From Trichobilharzia regenti (lineage: Eukaryota > Platyhelminthes > Trematoda > Strigeidida > Schistosomatidae), in NCBI GenBank assembly GCA_944472135.2, contig OX235270.1:140445632-140509631 (forward strand): a stretch of DNA of 64,000 nt, in the 5' to 3' direction. Each line of letters starts with the position of its first letter. The first letter of the stretch is position 1. Below the pieces are notes generated by a model, which was not told where the DNA came from, ran no database searches, and worked only from the letters and a program-made list of their open reading frames with translations. Of the stretch, positions 45,405 through 55,965 are shown piece after piece. A program made the position numbers and the translations under genes.

Positions 45405-45822
45405 CCCAGTCGGTTAATTCACATGGCCAAACGTGGGCAAACGTGGGAAAAAAGGGTAATTTAGATCGGCAAACACGTGGGCAAAAGATGGTGTAAATGC
45501 AACCGATTTTACCCACTTTGGCCACATTTCCCACTTTTTCCCCGTTTTCCCATGTCAGTGAAAAATGTTTTGTCCCACTTTTTCCCAGTTTTCCCACTTA
45601 ACCCACGTTTTTACCCACTTATCCCATGTGCCGGAATAACAAATGTACCCACTTTTACCCAGTTTTCCCACGTTTTCAACGAACAATTCAACACTTTTAC
45701 CCCGTTTTCCCACTTTACCCATGTTACAGCCCACTTTATCCCACTTTGCCCACATTTCAACGGAAAACTGCCCACGTTTTTACCCACATATCCCAGGTCG
45801 AAAAAAAAAGTAACCGACTGGG
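45405..45822. mobile_element. TA-flanked MITE filled with a degenerate minisatellite
   Basis: Twelve-base perfect terminal inverted repeats, CCCAGTCGGTTA at 45405-45416 and TAACCGACTGGG at 45811-45822, are flanked by TA on both sides (45403-45404 and 45823-45824). The interior is a strand-asymmetric array of units like TTTTCCCACTTTACCCA, about 15-20 bp each and variable. Overlapping open frames here are low-complexity repeats of the array, not genes. TA duplication suggests a Tc1/mariner-type or related mobiliser. Confidence 0.8.
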
Positions 45823-47260
45823 TAGTCACCGCGCTTTACAAAAATGTCGCTAATACTGCGTATGTGGTGAACTGAAGTCATACTTCTCCTTTTTAGTCCC
45901 CATTCAGAATTTCTGCATCTTTTTATCATCTGTGTATTGCTATATACATTGAGCGCCCTTATTGGCCAAGTTTAAGTAAAGCGATCGAAGCAGGTGGACG
46001 TACCAAGGGTCTAACAAGCAATTACTTGTCTCTGAGAAAATACAGCGACGTTAAAAAATCAAAGTCAAGGTTCTTCAAAGTTGACTTTCAAGAGGATCCT
46101 CTCCAAATGTATCTAGTAAATGAGTAGGATACAGTATCGTTCGAAAAACACAGTATTCTAGTCATTTACTAGATACATGTTTTTTCAAATTTATACTGTT
46201 AGACAGGGTCATGACTTTTAAAATTAAGGTTTAGGATCTGGGATTTAGGTCAGGATTAGGGTTAAATTTAGAGCTAGGATTTATGACTATGGTTAGATTT
46301 AGGAGTAGGTTGCTGAAATGTGTCAGAAATATAAATGGATATCAAAGTACCACAACCCATAAGTCATGCTACAGTCACCCTTATGAATGGATATGTCGCT
46401 CATGGTACTATCTCTCTATAGATCACCTGTGTAGTTTCTGGGAGACATTCTTACAATACATAAGCCACAACTGTACAGAGTGATCTCATATTCGCAATAT
46501 TCTTTTAGTGTATTTTTCAACGATTATGCGGCTTTTTTGCATCTGAATTCTAATTGGCGACTCAGGGTCACTGTGGTTTTGGCTATGATAGTTTAACTTT
46601 GCCGAGAACCTCATGATAACACCCCAGAATACTTTTGCGTCCTTAAGGATCTTGGAGGCATTTCAATGCATTTCCCTCAAATTTCCACATTAAGCTATAA
46701 AATTAAGTGTACGTGTAGAACAGTAGTATGTTCTTATGCCTGATGGTTTATATTTCTACGTATTTCTCCTGTTTTCTCTTCCAGATTACCATACTGCTTG
46801 AGTGAATTGACACCAGTTGGACAAGGTGTTTTTTTAACGGCTTCACTTTGCACAAGAGGCAATTTGTTAGTGGATGGTGCATTGGTTTCATGGTCGTGCT
46901 TTCCTTTCCACACCGAAGTTCAGTGACCATTAAGGTTAGCCAGCATTCTGGTTTTAATCATTTGTATATGCATGTCAATAAGATAACGATATGTCTAATA
47001 ACCTTCATGTTTTTGAACAGTACTGAACATCTGAAGTCGATAGTTTGCCTAAATCTCTTGCCCGAACGTACTGGGTTTCAGTTCCTCATTTCTCATATCC
47101 AACAGTAAAATGTAAAGCCAGAGTGTTAACCAGGCTTTCTTAGAAGCTAATATTTAAATCCTAGAGAGGCATTTCCTTCCACCACTCAAATAATTAGGCT
47201 GGTTTCACTGTAGTGAAATGTACTTTAAAGTCTCGGAAACATCTGAAGTTCATCTTGACA
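45823..47260. other. unassigned interval with small palindrome and telomere-like block
   Basis: No gene recognised. 46107-46123 (ATGTATCTAGTAAATGA) is the inverted copy of 46162-46178. 46205-46315 is rich in GGATTTAGG, GGATTAGGG and GGTTAG variants, an eroded telomere-like block. Confidence 0.5.
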
Positions 47261-47261
47261 T

Positions 47262-48605
47262 TGCCTTGGCGGATATAATATACATCCTACTTACGGTGAT
47301 TTTTTAAATGTTTCTGACTCAGGCTAGGCTGCCCAGGGACTGGAAAGATACTTTTATAAGCCCCATCTTCAGAGAAGGGAACAGACAGTTAGTATACAAC
47401 TACTGGCCTGTAAGTCTGACCTGCAAAGGTATTGGAAACATCCATAAGGGATCAGCTCTTAGCTTACTGGCGGTGGAACGGCATGGATTCTGACCATGGC
47501 GATCCTACCTGACAAATTTACTGTCAGCTAGGAAAGATTGGTTCGAGGCCAGGGGTAAGAACCATCTATTGGGCGTTGTCTTTATCGATAAGGTATCCCA
47601 CTTAGGTCTTCTTAGTAAACTCAAACGTTTTGGATTAGACCAACGCTTATGTGAGTGGTTTAGAGACTACCTGATGGATAGAAGGCAGAAAGTAAGGGTT
47701 AATGATGTACTGTCAGGTTGGAAAGCAGTGCTAAGTGGAGTACCTCAGGGAACTGTACTTGGCCCCCTGCTATTCCTATTATACGTAAATGAAGTGCCGA
47801 AGATCCTTACCTCATCTTCCTTAATATTTGCGGACGGTATTAGGAAACTGCGAATAAATAAGGATGATAGGTTGGTACTAAAACACGATCTAGGTAAATT
47901 AGCTGAATGGGCTAGCCTCTGGAGTCCGGAAATTAATTCCAAGAACAGCACGGTAATGCACTTAGGTCATAGGCCGTACACGTCGCACTCCCTAGGGGAC
48001 AGAACTGCCAGATCTTAAGGGACTAAAAGACTTGGGAATTATTGTAATCCATGACTTGAAAACAACGACAAATTGTAATGGAGCCGCAGCTAAGGCTTTT
48101 CCAATGCTATGGACACTTCTAAGGGCTTTCAAACGATTAGACGAGGGTGTTTTCCAAGTGCTGTATGCAGCATATGTTAGGCCTCATCTAGAATACTGCA
48201 TACAAGCGGTGAATCCATGCTTCATAAAGGAGGCACATATCCTAGAAAGAGTACAAAGGGTAGGAACAAAATTAGTGGTATCTCACACCTTCCTTATGAT
48301 AAGAGGATGGAGCATTTAATTCTCTTCCCATTATCATACCAAAGGCGAGGAGGCGACTTAATTTTGGCTTACCGTATATTCAAGGGGGATTTAAGGATTG
48401 ACCTTTCAAACCTTTTCTCTCCCTCTAGGTCATTACAAGAAGGTGCTCAAACCGAGGTCGAATAAAATACGTGTGGAATTAGATTCTCTCACAGAGTGGT
48501 CAACGACTGGAACTCCTTACCTGATTCGGTAGTAACAGCTCCATCGGTGAACGCTTTCAAAGAGAAACTAGATCTTTGCAGAGATATATATCGTAAGGAT
48601 TAACA
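47262..48605 (+). pseudogene. CR1-type RT, copy B
   Basis: RT from the LPRDWKD segment (47325) through HGF (47485), VVFIDKVSHLGLL (47575; the FIDFSKAFDKV block is shortened), VPQGTVLGPLLFLLYVNE (47738-47790) and SLIFADGIRKL (catalytic FADD reads FADG) to the C-terminal HRVVNDWNSLPDSVV region ending at about 48600. Frameshifts occur at about 48000 and 48265 and a stop at about 47491. It belongs to the same subfamily as copy A and preserves the empty site of foldback M1. The upstream endonuclease is missing, as in ordinary 5' truncation. Confidence 0.9.
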
Positions 48606-49490
48606 TAGGCAATAAAAGCCTTCTATCCTTATAATCTGAATCTACTATAGGCCCAACCAACACACATATATGTAAATTATGACACACTCTTCTGTGTGCT
48701 ACTACAACGTTATTTTTATCTCATGAAAATGAAAACCACTGTCTCACAGTGGAAAATTTAAAGTTCATTTCCATATATATTCACTCCAAAAGAATTCCCG
48801 CCGTTAATGCTCATTTGTTTCTTAAAATTCAACACAAAAGTTCAACTAGCCAATTGCATATTAGTAGTACACGACATTCTGCTTTTTCATGGAGAACTAG
48901 TTGTTCGTTCTTTTCGTGAACAACAAACAGATTAATGAGAATCATTAGTGTTGCAATATTTCATACCATTGATAACTCATTTTATTATTTAGTTTGTTTT
49001 GGAGAAGACTATCGTTTCCACTTGGGCATTGGAATGTAATGAATGGGGACTGGCTAAAAAACTTAATCTACAGTTTCGCGCAGACCAGTCACATTTCGGT
49101 AAAGTAGTCAAAAAATGACGGAAGAAGTATGTGACGGTACTATAAAGGGAAAACATTGTTCAAAAAAAATAATAATGTGATAAAGACAAATCTGATGACA
49201 GCAGGTAATTACATCTGTCGGTGAAAAATTTTAGAATCACATCCCTGAAGGAATGACTGATACATCAAAGTATAGCTGTGCTCGAAGTTGAAGTACACAT
49301 CGCCACACTAAAGACAAGTATTGGAAGGAGCCAAAAAAAGGACTGTTGACTCAGATTCAGTGACAAAGAACAGTATACTCTAGTAGGATATGTTACTTTC
49401 GGATCTTATATTTCTGTAGAGATACAATTTCTCATAAATGGAGTCGATACCGATTGATCAGGTAAGGGGTCCTAGTTGTTGACCACTCTG
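48606..49490. other. unassigned interval
   Basis: AT-rich; the first 50 bases are probably the CR1 copy B 3' untranslated end. Nothing else is supported. Confidence 0.4.
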
Positions 49491-49494
49491 TGTG

Positions 49495-51110
49495 AAAACA
49501 TGAGTTCCTCCTATATTTTGTTCCACTCCATTTTAAACAAGCTTTTATGATTTCCTGACAAAAATAGCTTTAAAAAAGAAGAGAGGTTAGAAACTTCAGC
49601 ACCCAAACCATTTATTACAGCATAAACCATATTAGGTCGCATCTTATTATGGTATGTTAATGAAAAGAGATTTGGATTTTCTATCCTCTTATCATAAGTG
49701 ATGTGCGAGATACTTCTAAATAGCCTGCTGCCTACCAACTGTACTCTTACCAAGAGTTCTAGCTCCTTGGAGCATCGATCAATTTCCTGTACGCAGTATT
49801 CAAAATGAACTCTGGCTAACTGGTGCTTTCTGCGTAACCGCAGAGCCGAGGGCATCTTACACTATGCTGGTAACTACTTTTAGTCTAGTCGCTATCCTAA
49901 CAACCTTTCTAGCATAGTGCGACCTCTGGGAACATTAGTTCTAACCAGTTTAGCTCGTTGGGTCATTCCGACATGCAAGTTCGACACCACCTATCAGTTG
50001 GGGTCTAACATATGCTCACAAGAGTACCTTAAACGTAATCTCATCTCAGCATTCAAAAGTCCTAACTGTCCACAGTGTTCAAAAAAACCTTGGCTCCAAC
50101 TGTTTTTAAGCTATAACTGAAAGTAATTTCCTGATTTCGTGTCCTTTAATCATGTCAGGTAGTTCTATTTTTCCCGAGAGGTAAGTCGAATAAAATTTTT
50201 AGCCTGGGCGCATCACCTCACTTCTTGGAATCGATTCCCAAACTCCACCGGTCGAACCACTTGGTTAATTTATCTGATTCATTTTTAAGGTTAGGCTATT
50301 ATTATTATGATTACTTACAGTTGCCCAAGTCTTAGTGTTGTCCGCAAATACAAAGATTTTCGGCAGTATATACAGTTAATATACAGTAAGAACAGCACAT
50401 GGTCTGGAATGGTACCCTTCTGCATCCTTATTGCAAAAATATACCATTTACTCACCTTGTGCATCCTACCCGCTTGGTAGTCCCTAAACCAACCCCGTAA
50501 GCTGTTAGCTAATCGGAACCCTTTTGGTTTACTGAGACCCAAATGAGGCACCTTATCGATTGCTTTACTAGAACCAATAAAAACTACATCAGTCAGCAGG
50601 TTACTATCCATGGCCCCACATCACTTTTTCTTAGCCATCAATAGATTCGTTAGGCAGGATTACTGTGATGTGAATCTGTGCTGTCCCTCTTCCATTAGGT
50701 CATGTTTCTCCACACGAGCTAGTATGCGCTCCTTAACAATTTTCTTTAACACCTTGGCGACTATGTATACTACACCTACAGATCGGAAATTTGTTACAGA
50801 CTGCATGTTCCCCTCTACGGAGATGGAGCCTACAACTTCATCTTTCAAGTCCTTGGATAGCCTAGTCTCAGACAGAGACATAGTGAATATACCTGTTAGG
50901 GGCAACTATGCAGTTCCCACTGAGAAGAGTAAGAACTTAGTGTGGAGCGCCCTAAGCCCTGGTGGTTTCAGTTTAGGCGGCAGTCCTAGAGCCACAGCAT
51001 TGTCTATTATAGTGGAGAGAGTAACCTCGCAGAACTCTTGTGTATTACTGTCTGATATGAAAAAAATCATAGAAGTATTTTGAAGGGTTTTCGACTGCCG
51101 TATCTATATT
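49495..51110 (-). pseudogene. CR1-type RT, copy C (strongly decayed)
   Basis: Minus-strand order: an AVALGLPPKLKPPGLR-like segment near 50960-51000, LKDEVVGSISVEGNMQSVTNFRSVGVVYIVAKVLKKIV near 50750-50850 (the NYRPVSLT...KVLEKIV block), a short HRFTSQ-SCLTNLL stretch near 50650-50670, DVVFIGSSKAIDKVPHLGL near 50540-50590 and LFLLYIN near 50370. The catalytic YADD region is lost. A C-terminal piece at 49511-49855 resembles HFEYCVQ...SHITYDKRIENPNLFSL. A related but older copy than A and B. Confidence 0.75.
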
Positions 51111-51500
51111 TTTATCAGTTTCGGTATTCCGCTGTTTATTTAAGTTCTACTTTTTGTGTGTGATTGGTCTTGTGAGATAATATGGGCAGTCCATTATGCT
51201 TCATATTCTTTACGACTTTTGTCACATATGAACCTGCAAAGATTCTGAACTATGTGATAAAATTACAATTGAGGGGAATCCCATCAGGAGTCTAAGCTGT
51301 GATTAGTAACATCTTGAGGAACCAAGTTGTAGTTTCTTTGTTGGCACATCAAACAAAAATTGAAGTTCGTTTACGAGACCACTCAGTCAATGATTGAAAT
51401 CCTTCCTTGTCTGTCAATAACGAGATAGTATAATAAACCCACTTGCTTAGTTCATAGATACATTCATGTTCACCAGTGCACATTTATACATCATCTCTTT
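51111..51500. other. unassigned interval
   Basis: No feature supported between CR1 copy C and the RTE 3' fragment. Confidence 0.4.
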
Positions 51501-51504
51501 CGTC

Positions 51505-51945
51505 GACTGGCAATGTTAGCTGACAGGTTGGAAAAGAGCTAGTGGTGGTCAAAAGAAAACATGGAGTAAGTGAATAGTTAGTTAAGTCAGCCACGTAGAG
51601 AGGTGTAGGCTTCCTGGTTGAGGTCCTCGGAATGGTAAGAACCAATGGCGACTGGAGACAATTGGTGATATGGCTCTAAATCCTCGTTCTCAATGATGCA
51701 GATGCGTTCACTCTATGTGATTTGTCACATCCAATAAAACTCGATTGTTCTTTCATATTATTATTCTTTTACCCTCACCTTCTGTTTATTGTTTCTCCTT
51801 TGAACCTCTCTTTACTCTCTTCTCTTGCTCTGTGTGGTACATGGAGGGAGTGTGGCAACTCGAGTTGCTGCACATCTGCGCATGGTTCTATGTTAGAACC
51901 AGTCGGTCATTTATAATTTCTTTTGATTATAGGAGAAGGCAACTT
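51505..51945 (+). pseudogene. RTE-type RT C-terminus and 3' end
   Basis: Plus-strand version of the RTE tail: LADRLEKS, VKENME-like WHQSMK region, GDNWYGS-like block and the MQMRS stretch, then the 3' region running through GTGGCAACTCGAGTTGCTGC to GTTCTATGTTAGAAC near 51895. Many stops. Confidence 0.65.
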
Positions 51946-52255
51946 ACCCTCGAGTATTTTAGTACGCTTGTTGACAATGTGTTTTAGTTGTAGTTTTGAC
52001 GAATAAGATTGAACTCCTGAACTGAATTCTAAAGAGGTACGTCAACTATATTTTCACTTGTGTAGGCTTTCATCCCAACAAACTATTTTTAGCCGGTAGT
52101 TTAGGTCCAGTGTGATTGTTTTTATTAATTTTTTAAAGGTGTGTCGGTAGGTCAGCGCATTTTTGTAGTGTAAGAAGATAGTACCTTTGAGTTAATCAGA
52201 TTCTTTTATGCGTAAGGCTATAAAGCTGACTTAATATGTTGTGTTATGATACAGG
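51946..52255. other. unassigned interval
   Basis: No gene or repeat recognised. Confidence 0.35.
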
Positions 52256-52257
52256 TT

Positions 52258-52470
52258 TGATCACGCTGAGCTGATACCAGTTAGAGAACCATTCGAAGGA
52301 ACATGAAGTACGGGACAGCTGTTCCGTCCTAGTTTGAGAATCTTCATCAGTATGCACCCACCGGGATTCGAACCCCGGAACCTTCCAATGGTTACTCGAC
52401 GATGACCGATAGCAGCGCTATCTATTGGGAGTTGGCAGAAGTTGGAGTGCATAAACCATTGGATCAAGTC
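52258..52470 (-). mobile_element. tRNA-derived SINE with nearly canonical hammerhead core
   Basis: Minus strand: GTCCAATGGTTTATG (A-box-like) then GGTTCGAATCC (B box, near 52365-52375), CTGATGA at 52350-52344, AAACTAGGAC stem II segment and CGGAAC at 52326-52321, where CGAAAC is expected, then CTGTCCCGTACTTC. The core therefore has one likely inactivating A-to-G change. It is back-to-back with a second SINE copy on the plus strand. Confidence 0.65.
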
Positions 52471-52477
52471 TAAGTGG

Positions 52478-52600
52478 GTGAACAGCTTACGAGCTTGCCT
52501 TGTACCTGGGAGGTCCTGGGCTCGAACCCCGATGGGTGTGTACCGACGAGGAGTCCCAAACCATTACGAAATAGCTGTCCAGTACTTCGCGGTATTGTAG
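52478..52600 (+). mobile_element. second tRNA-derived SINE with hammerhead-like core
   Basis: Plus strand: GCTTACGAGCTTGCC, B box GGCTCGAACCC (52517-52530), then CCGACGAGGAGTCCC and CGAAATAGCTGTCCAGTACTTC. GAAA is intact but CTGATGA reads CCGACGA. It continues directly into the CTGTCTGTCTG of the following RTE fragment. Confidence 0.65.
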
Positions 52601-53045
52601 TCTGTCTGTCTGTTTTCGACATAGAACTTTGCACAAATGTGCGGAAATTCAAGTCGCCACATTCCGTGTAGCACGCGAAGCAAGAGAAGAAAGTACAAGA
52701 AAAGCATAATAGAAACAGTGAGGAGAGGTGTGAGACAAAGGAGAATAAAGAATAACAAAACAGTTTCATTGGAGATCATAAGTCACAGGGAGTGGATGCA
52801 TCTGCGCCACTGAGAACGGTTTTGAGCCATGTCACCAATTGTTTCCAACCATAGATTTTTACCGTCCCGAGGACCCCAGCCTGGAAGTCTACACCTTTCT
52901 ACGTATCTTAGACCAACTGTTGTGGATTTCATTGACTGATGCCAAGTTTTTGTTTGACCGCCGCTAGCTTTTTTCCAGCCTGACCCTATATTCGCTAACA
53001 TAGCTCGTCGAGGGAGGCGACGACTTGGCATACGTAACACATTGT
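52600..53045 (-). pseudogene. RTE-type RT C-terminus and 3' end
   Basis: The minus-strand frame 53040-52783 is open for 85 codons and reads the RTE tail almost undamaged: MPSRRLPRRAMLANIGSGWK, KTWHQSMKS, CRLPGWGPRDGKNLWLE and AQNRSQWRRCIHSL. The 3' region follows down to 52600. Its 52620-52760 portion is the closest relative in the window of the divergent patch in tandem unit 1. Confidence 0.85.
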
Positions 53046-53534
53046 AGTGGTTCCTTAACCGATGATCTCAGCTTGTGACCAAACCTGTGATCAATCAAAT
53101 CCTTACAAACCAGGGCCTGAAAATAATGACATGACGTAAATGCTGAAGTGAGAGGCGCGGTATTACATAATAGGTAAACGACAGTACAGACTAGCAGGTT
53201 AGTATTCTCTTTAAAGTAATGCTATTAGTTGACTCATTATCGTGTTAAAATAATGGTGAAGTATTTTTTTTACGCATAATACGTATAGTTGACGTGTAAC
53301 ACCTTCACATATCTAGTAGGATCACAGATCTATCCTGAGTTACTCGATAAAAAGGTAACAGGCGGTAAAAACAATGGCCCTTAATAAATTTATCGTACTT
53401 TTTGCGGCAAGATAAAAAGTCCTATGTTCCACAGTCCCTTTCGTGTGTTTATCATTGTACTTCTTTTGGTTTTTTTTTCACTAATGATTTCAAACAATGC
53501 TTAACAATGTACCAAAACTGAACTTCTTTTTCAG
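53046..53534 (+). other. probable intron upstream of the host exon
   Basis: AT-rich, ending in the polypyrimidine/acceptor CTTCTTTTTCAG at 53523-53534. The 5' splice site is not identifiable here, and transposon sequence lies further upstream. Confidence 0.45.
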
Positions 53535-54067
53535 ATCACTTATCGGCATTGAATTCTTTTTGGATTATGAACGCCCCTAAAAATTGTTCAGCGGATTATC
53601 GTACTGTTATCGCTCCTGCAAATGTTCTTCTTGCCACAAGCATTTGTACCATTCTTGTAGGCATTGTTCTTGTCATATTGGGCATTTGCTTCGGGCTGAC
53701 TAATGGTGGTCATAGTTCCCATTTATCTATATCTTATGTAGGCATTCCTATTATTCTATCTGGTTGTATCACCTTAGCAGTAGCTGTTGCCAGAATTATG
53801 CATACAAATAAGTTACTCAGCAGTATGAATCTTACACTATATAATTTTAAGAAACAGTGGAATCAAGAGGAGTGCAGTGTTGAGTCTACATCCTTCAACG
53901 TTCAAGAAGGTGCTTGCAGCTCATTCTCTTCATCAGTGTGTACACCTGCGAATAAATTCGATTCTGCTTCATTGAATAATGGTGGTGAAGTAGAATTTCC
54001 GAAACAGTTGACCAATCATCAGCATCAGAGATTGCCAATGCCGCCAAGGCGAGCTGTATTGAATTAA
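53535..54067 (+). CDS. last coding exon of a two-pass membrane protein (host gene)
   Basis: Following a good splice acceptor (AG at 53533-53534) the frame stays open to TAA 54065-54067. The encoded C-terminus begins DHLSALNSFWIMNAP. From the Leu codon at 53549, residues about 25-50 (ANVLLATSICTILVGIVLV) and 61-82 (ISYVGIPIILSGCITLAVAV) are two clear membrane helices joined by a short glycine/serine loop. A hydrophilic, serine-rich cytoplasmic-looking tail of about 85 residues follows, ending PMPPRRAVLN. I do not recognise the family, and the four-helix or two-helix topology cannot be fixed without upstream exons. Codon use is smooth and unbroken, unlike the surrounding transposons. AATAAA at 54228-54233 lies 160 bases after the stop. 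Confidence 0.7.
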
Positions 54068-54227
54068 AAGTATTTCAGGTGCTTTTGTAGCCTGAGGTGT
54101 CTTCTACCTATGTAAATGCTGGGTGTATTCATTTGTATATATTTATACATACTTTGTGTCTTTCTCCAGAATCTTTATTACTATTATTTTCCTATCTTCT
54201 GTTTTATTTGATATTAAGCGTTGGTTA

Positions 54228-54233
54228 AATAAA
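54228..54233 (+). terminator. polyadenylation signal AATAAA
   Basis: Canonical hexamer in the 3' untranslated region of the membrane-protein exon, within a T-rich context suited to cleavage just downstream. Confidence 0.6.
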
Positions 54234-54259
54234 CTTTTATATACCTTCTGTTTGTTTTA

Positions 54260-54740
54260 AGTTGAGGGGATGGATACTTAAACAAGCTAGCTAACTGACG
54301 TGTGTTTAAGTTGTCTTAACAGTAACCGGTCATTCTGAACTAGTTTTAATTAGTTCATCTCACTGTCTATGTGACATTTACTGCTAGACGAAGTTGACTG
54401 AGATAACAGAACCTCAAAAAGGGAGCATAATTTAATTTGTTGCATGTACAGTGTTCATTGTGTTAAAGTTTGTCATTGTTTGTAAATAAGTTATTGAATT
54501 GCAATTATGAGTGTATCGTTGAAGCAATAGACATGTTAATACGACAATACTGCTTATTTCCTTGGGGGTAGGCGGGGGAAGTATCCTTGGTCTATTGATT
54601 ACTGCACAAACAACCGGATCATATTCTCACACTGAGAAAAAAATAAACGAAGTTCTATCGATTAACCTGTATGCAATCACCCGGATCCACAAATTGGGAG
54701 ACAGAGAGTTGAAAGACCGCCTTGACTTCTCGTCTGATTG
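54260..54740. other. unassigned interval
   Basis: Nothing recognised. Confidence 0.35.
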
Positions 54741-54744
54741 ACGG

Positions 54745-55460
54745 ATAGATGTAGAGCTTTGCTTACTTACTTTACTTTACTTCGGCTATCTCCTACGGGA
54801 GGATGAACCGGCTTCATGAACATCTCGAATGTTTGTAAGAGAGTTGATGAAGTTTCATGGGAATTGGGTACAAGTGATGTCCCCAGCATCACTCGGCCTT
54901 TTGTTTGAGAGTACAACTCTAGCCTTTACACAACCAAGTGTGACCTAAAAGGCAGTAGGAGTGGAGTAGGGAGTCCACTATCCATTGGCAGCCGGTGACC
55001 GGAGTCCGGTTCATACGCCTTTTTGAATGGGGCCAGACATCCAGGGCATCCAATGAGCTCTTCGTCCATACGTCTGCCGGTGAGCTTCATACACCAGTCG
55101 TTGGAGGTTTGGAATCAGGGTTTAGCCATCTCCGCTAGACTGTCATCCAATGGACAGTCAACCCGGTGAAGAGCGCCGGGCATCAGCTTTCGCCCTCTCA
55201 CTTCGGTGAAATAAACACCTCCGCCACGTGAAGGCAGTGAGTAGGACTTCCTCAGGAGAGGCTATGTAAGACGCACGGTCATATGGGAGCGTTTCAAGAG
55301 GTGTACGGAGGGGTGGCTAACCCGCAGCGCAAGACACCCACCCCCGACCATCCTGAGGCTTTGCACATGAGTGTGAATCGGGGAAGACAAAACAGAGAGA
55401 GAGAGAGCATGATTCGGCATAGTATTGATAAGCGGAAGTATCTTAGTGATATTTTCATTT
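54745..55460. other. GC-richer segment, possible retroelement 5' region
   Basis: Starts with CTTACTTACTTTACTTTAC and is clearly richer in G and C than its flanks, with many CCGG, GCCGG and CGCC words. It has no long open frame and no protein motif. The composition and the CTTACTTAC start resemble 5' regions of RTE-type elements, but I cannot prove this. It could also be a host CpG-richer promoter-like region. Confidence 0.4.
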
Positions 55461-55595
55461 GTCGAAGGTGATAAGGAGTAGTGATTACGCCAACGGCATG
55501 TGACACAAATTTTCCATCAGCGCAACCACGAAAATGTGCTAATATAATTTGGGATCGAATGTTTTGTACTTATTTATAGTAGGGTGTAGAAGAAT

Positions 55596-55965
55596 TCTTA
55601 ATATTAATAATAATAATTTGCTTTATTCCCAGACAGTACTTATGATATACAATGTGGGATTCTCAGGATTTGGTACAGCATTGCATTTAATTTACTGGAC
55701 AACAGCAAAAACTAAAAATTAATATTACAGGATTGATAATAGCAGCTTTTTGGTATTTGCAGTGACAGTAGAGTCAAAAATATACACAAAGTGTAAAATA
55801 ATGTTAGTAGCGAAATTATGTGAATTATTTGAAATAGTGTCACCGTAGATTACAAACAGGAGAGAATAAAAGAGCCAAATATGGTATCGTTGGTTTTCTG
55901 TACTTGGTTGTACGAGCAGATATTCTTTTACAATGGTTGATAGTTCTACTTGATGAGATACAAGG
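55596..55965 (-). mobile_element. (ATT)n-tailed 3' end of jockey/CR1-like family D
   Basis: Minus strand ends in (ATT)n at 55600-55615 preceded by the 3' end AATAAAGCAAAT, as in the copy at 55966. Upstream is 3' untranslated sequence with a short coding remnant near 55880-55930. Confidence 0.65.

Noticed and set aside
45361..45875. Coding frames with repeated WxKVGK-like units
   Set aside because: All frames on both strands are open because the minisatellite units lack stops; low-complexity array inside a MITE.
46748..47108. Coding exons at 46748-46930 and 46848-47108
   Set aside because: Overlapping short frames on both strands without motif or matching splice signals.
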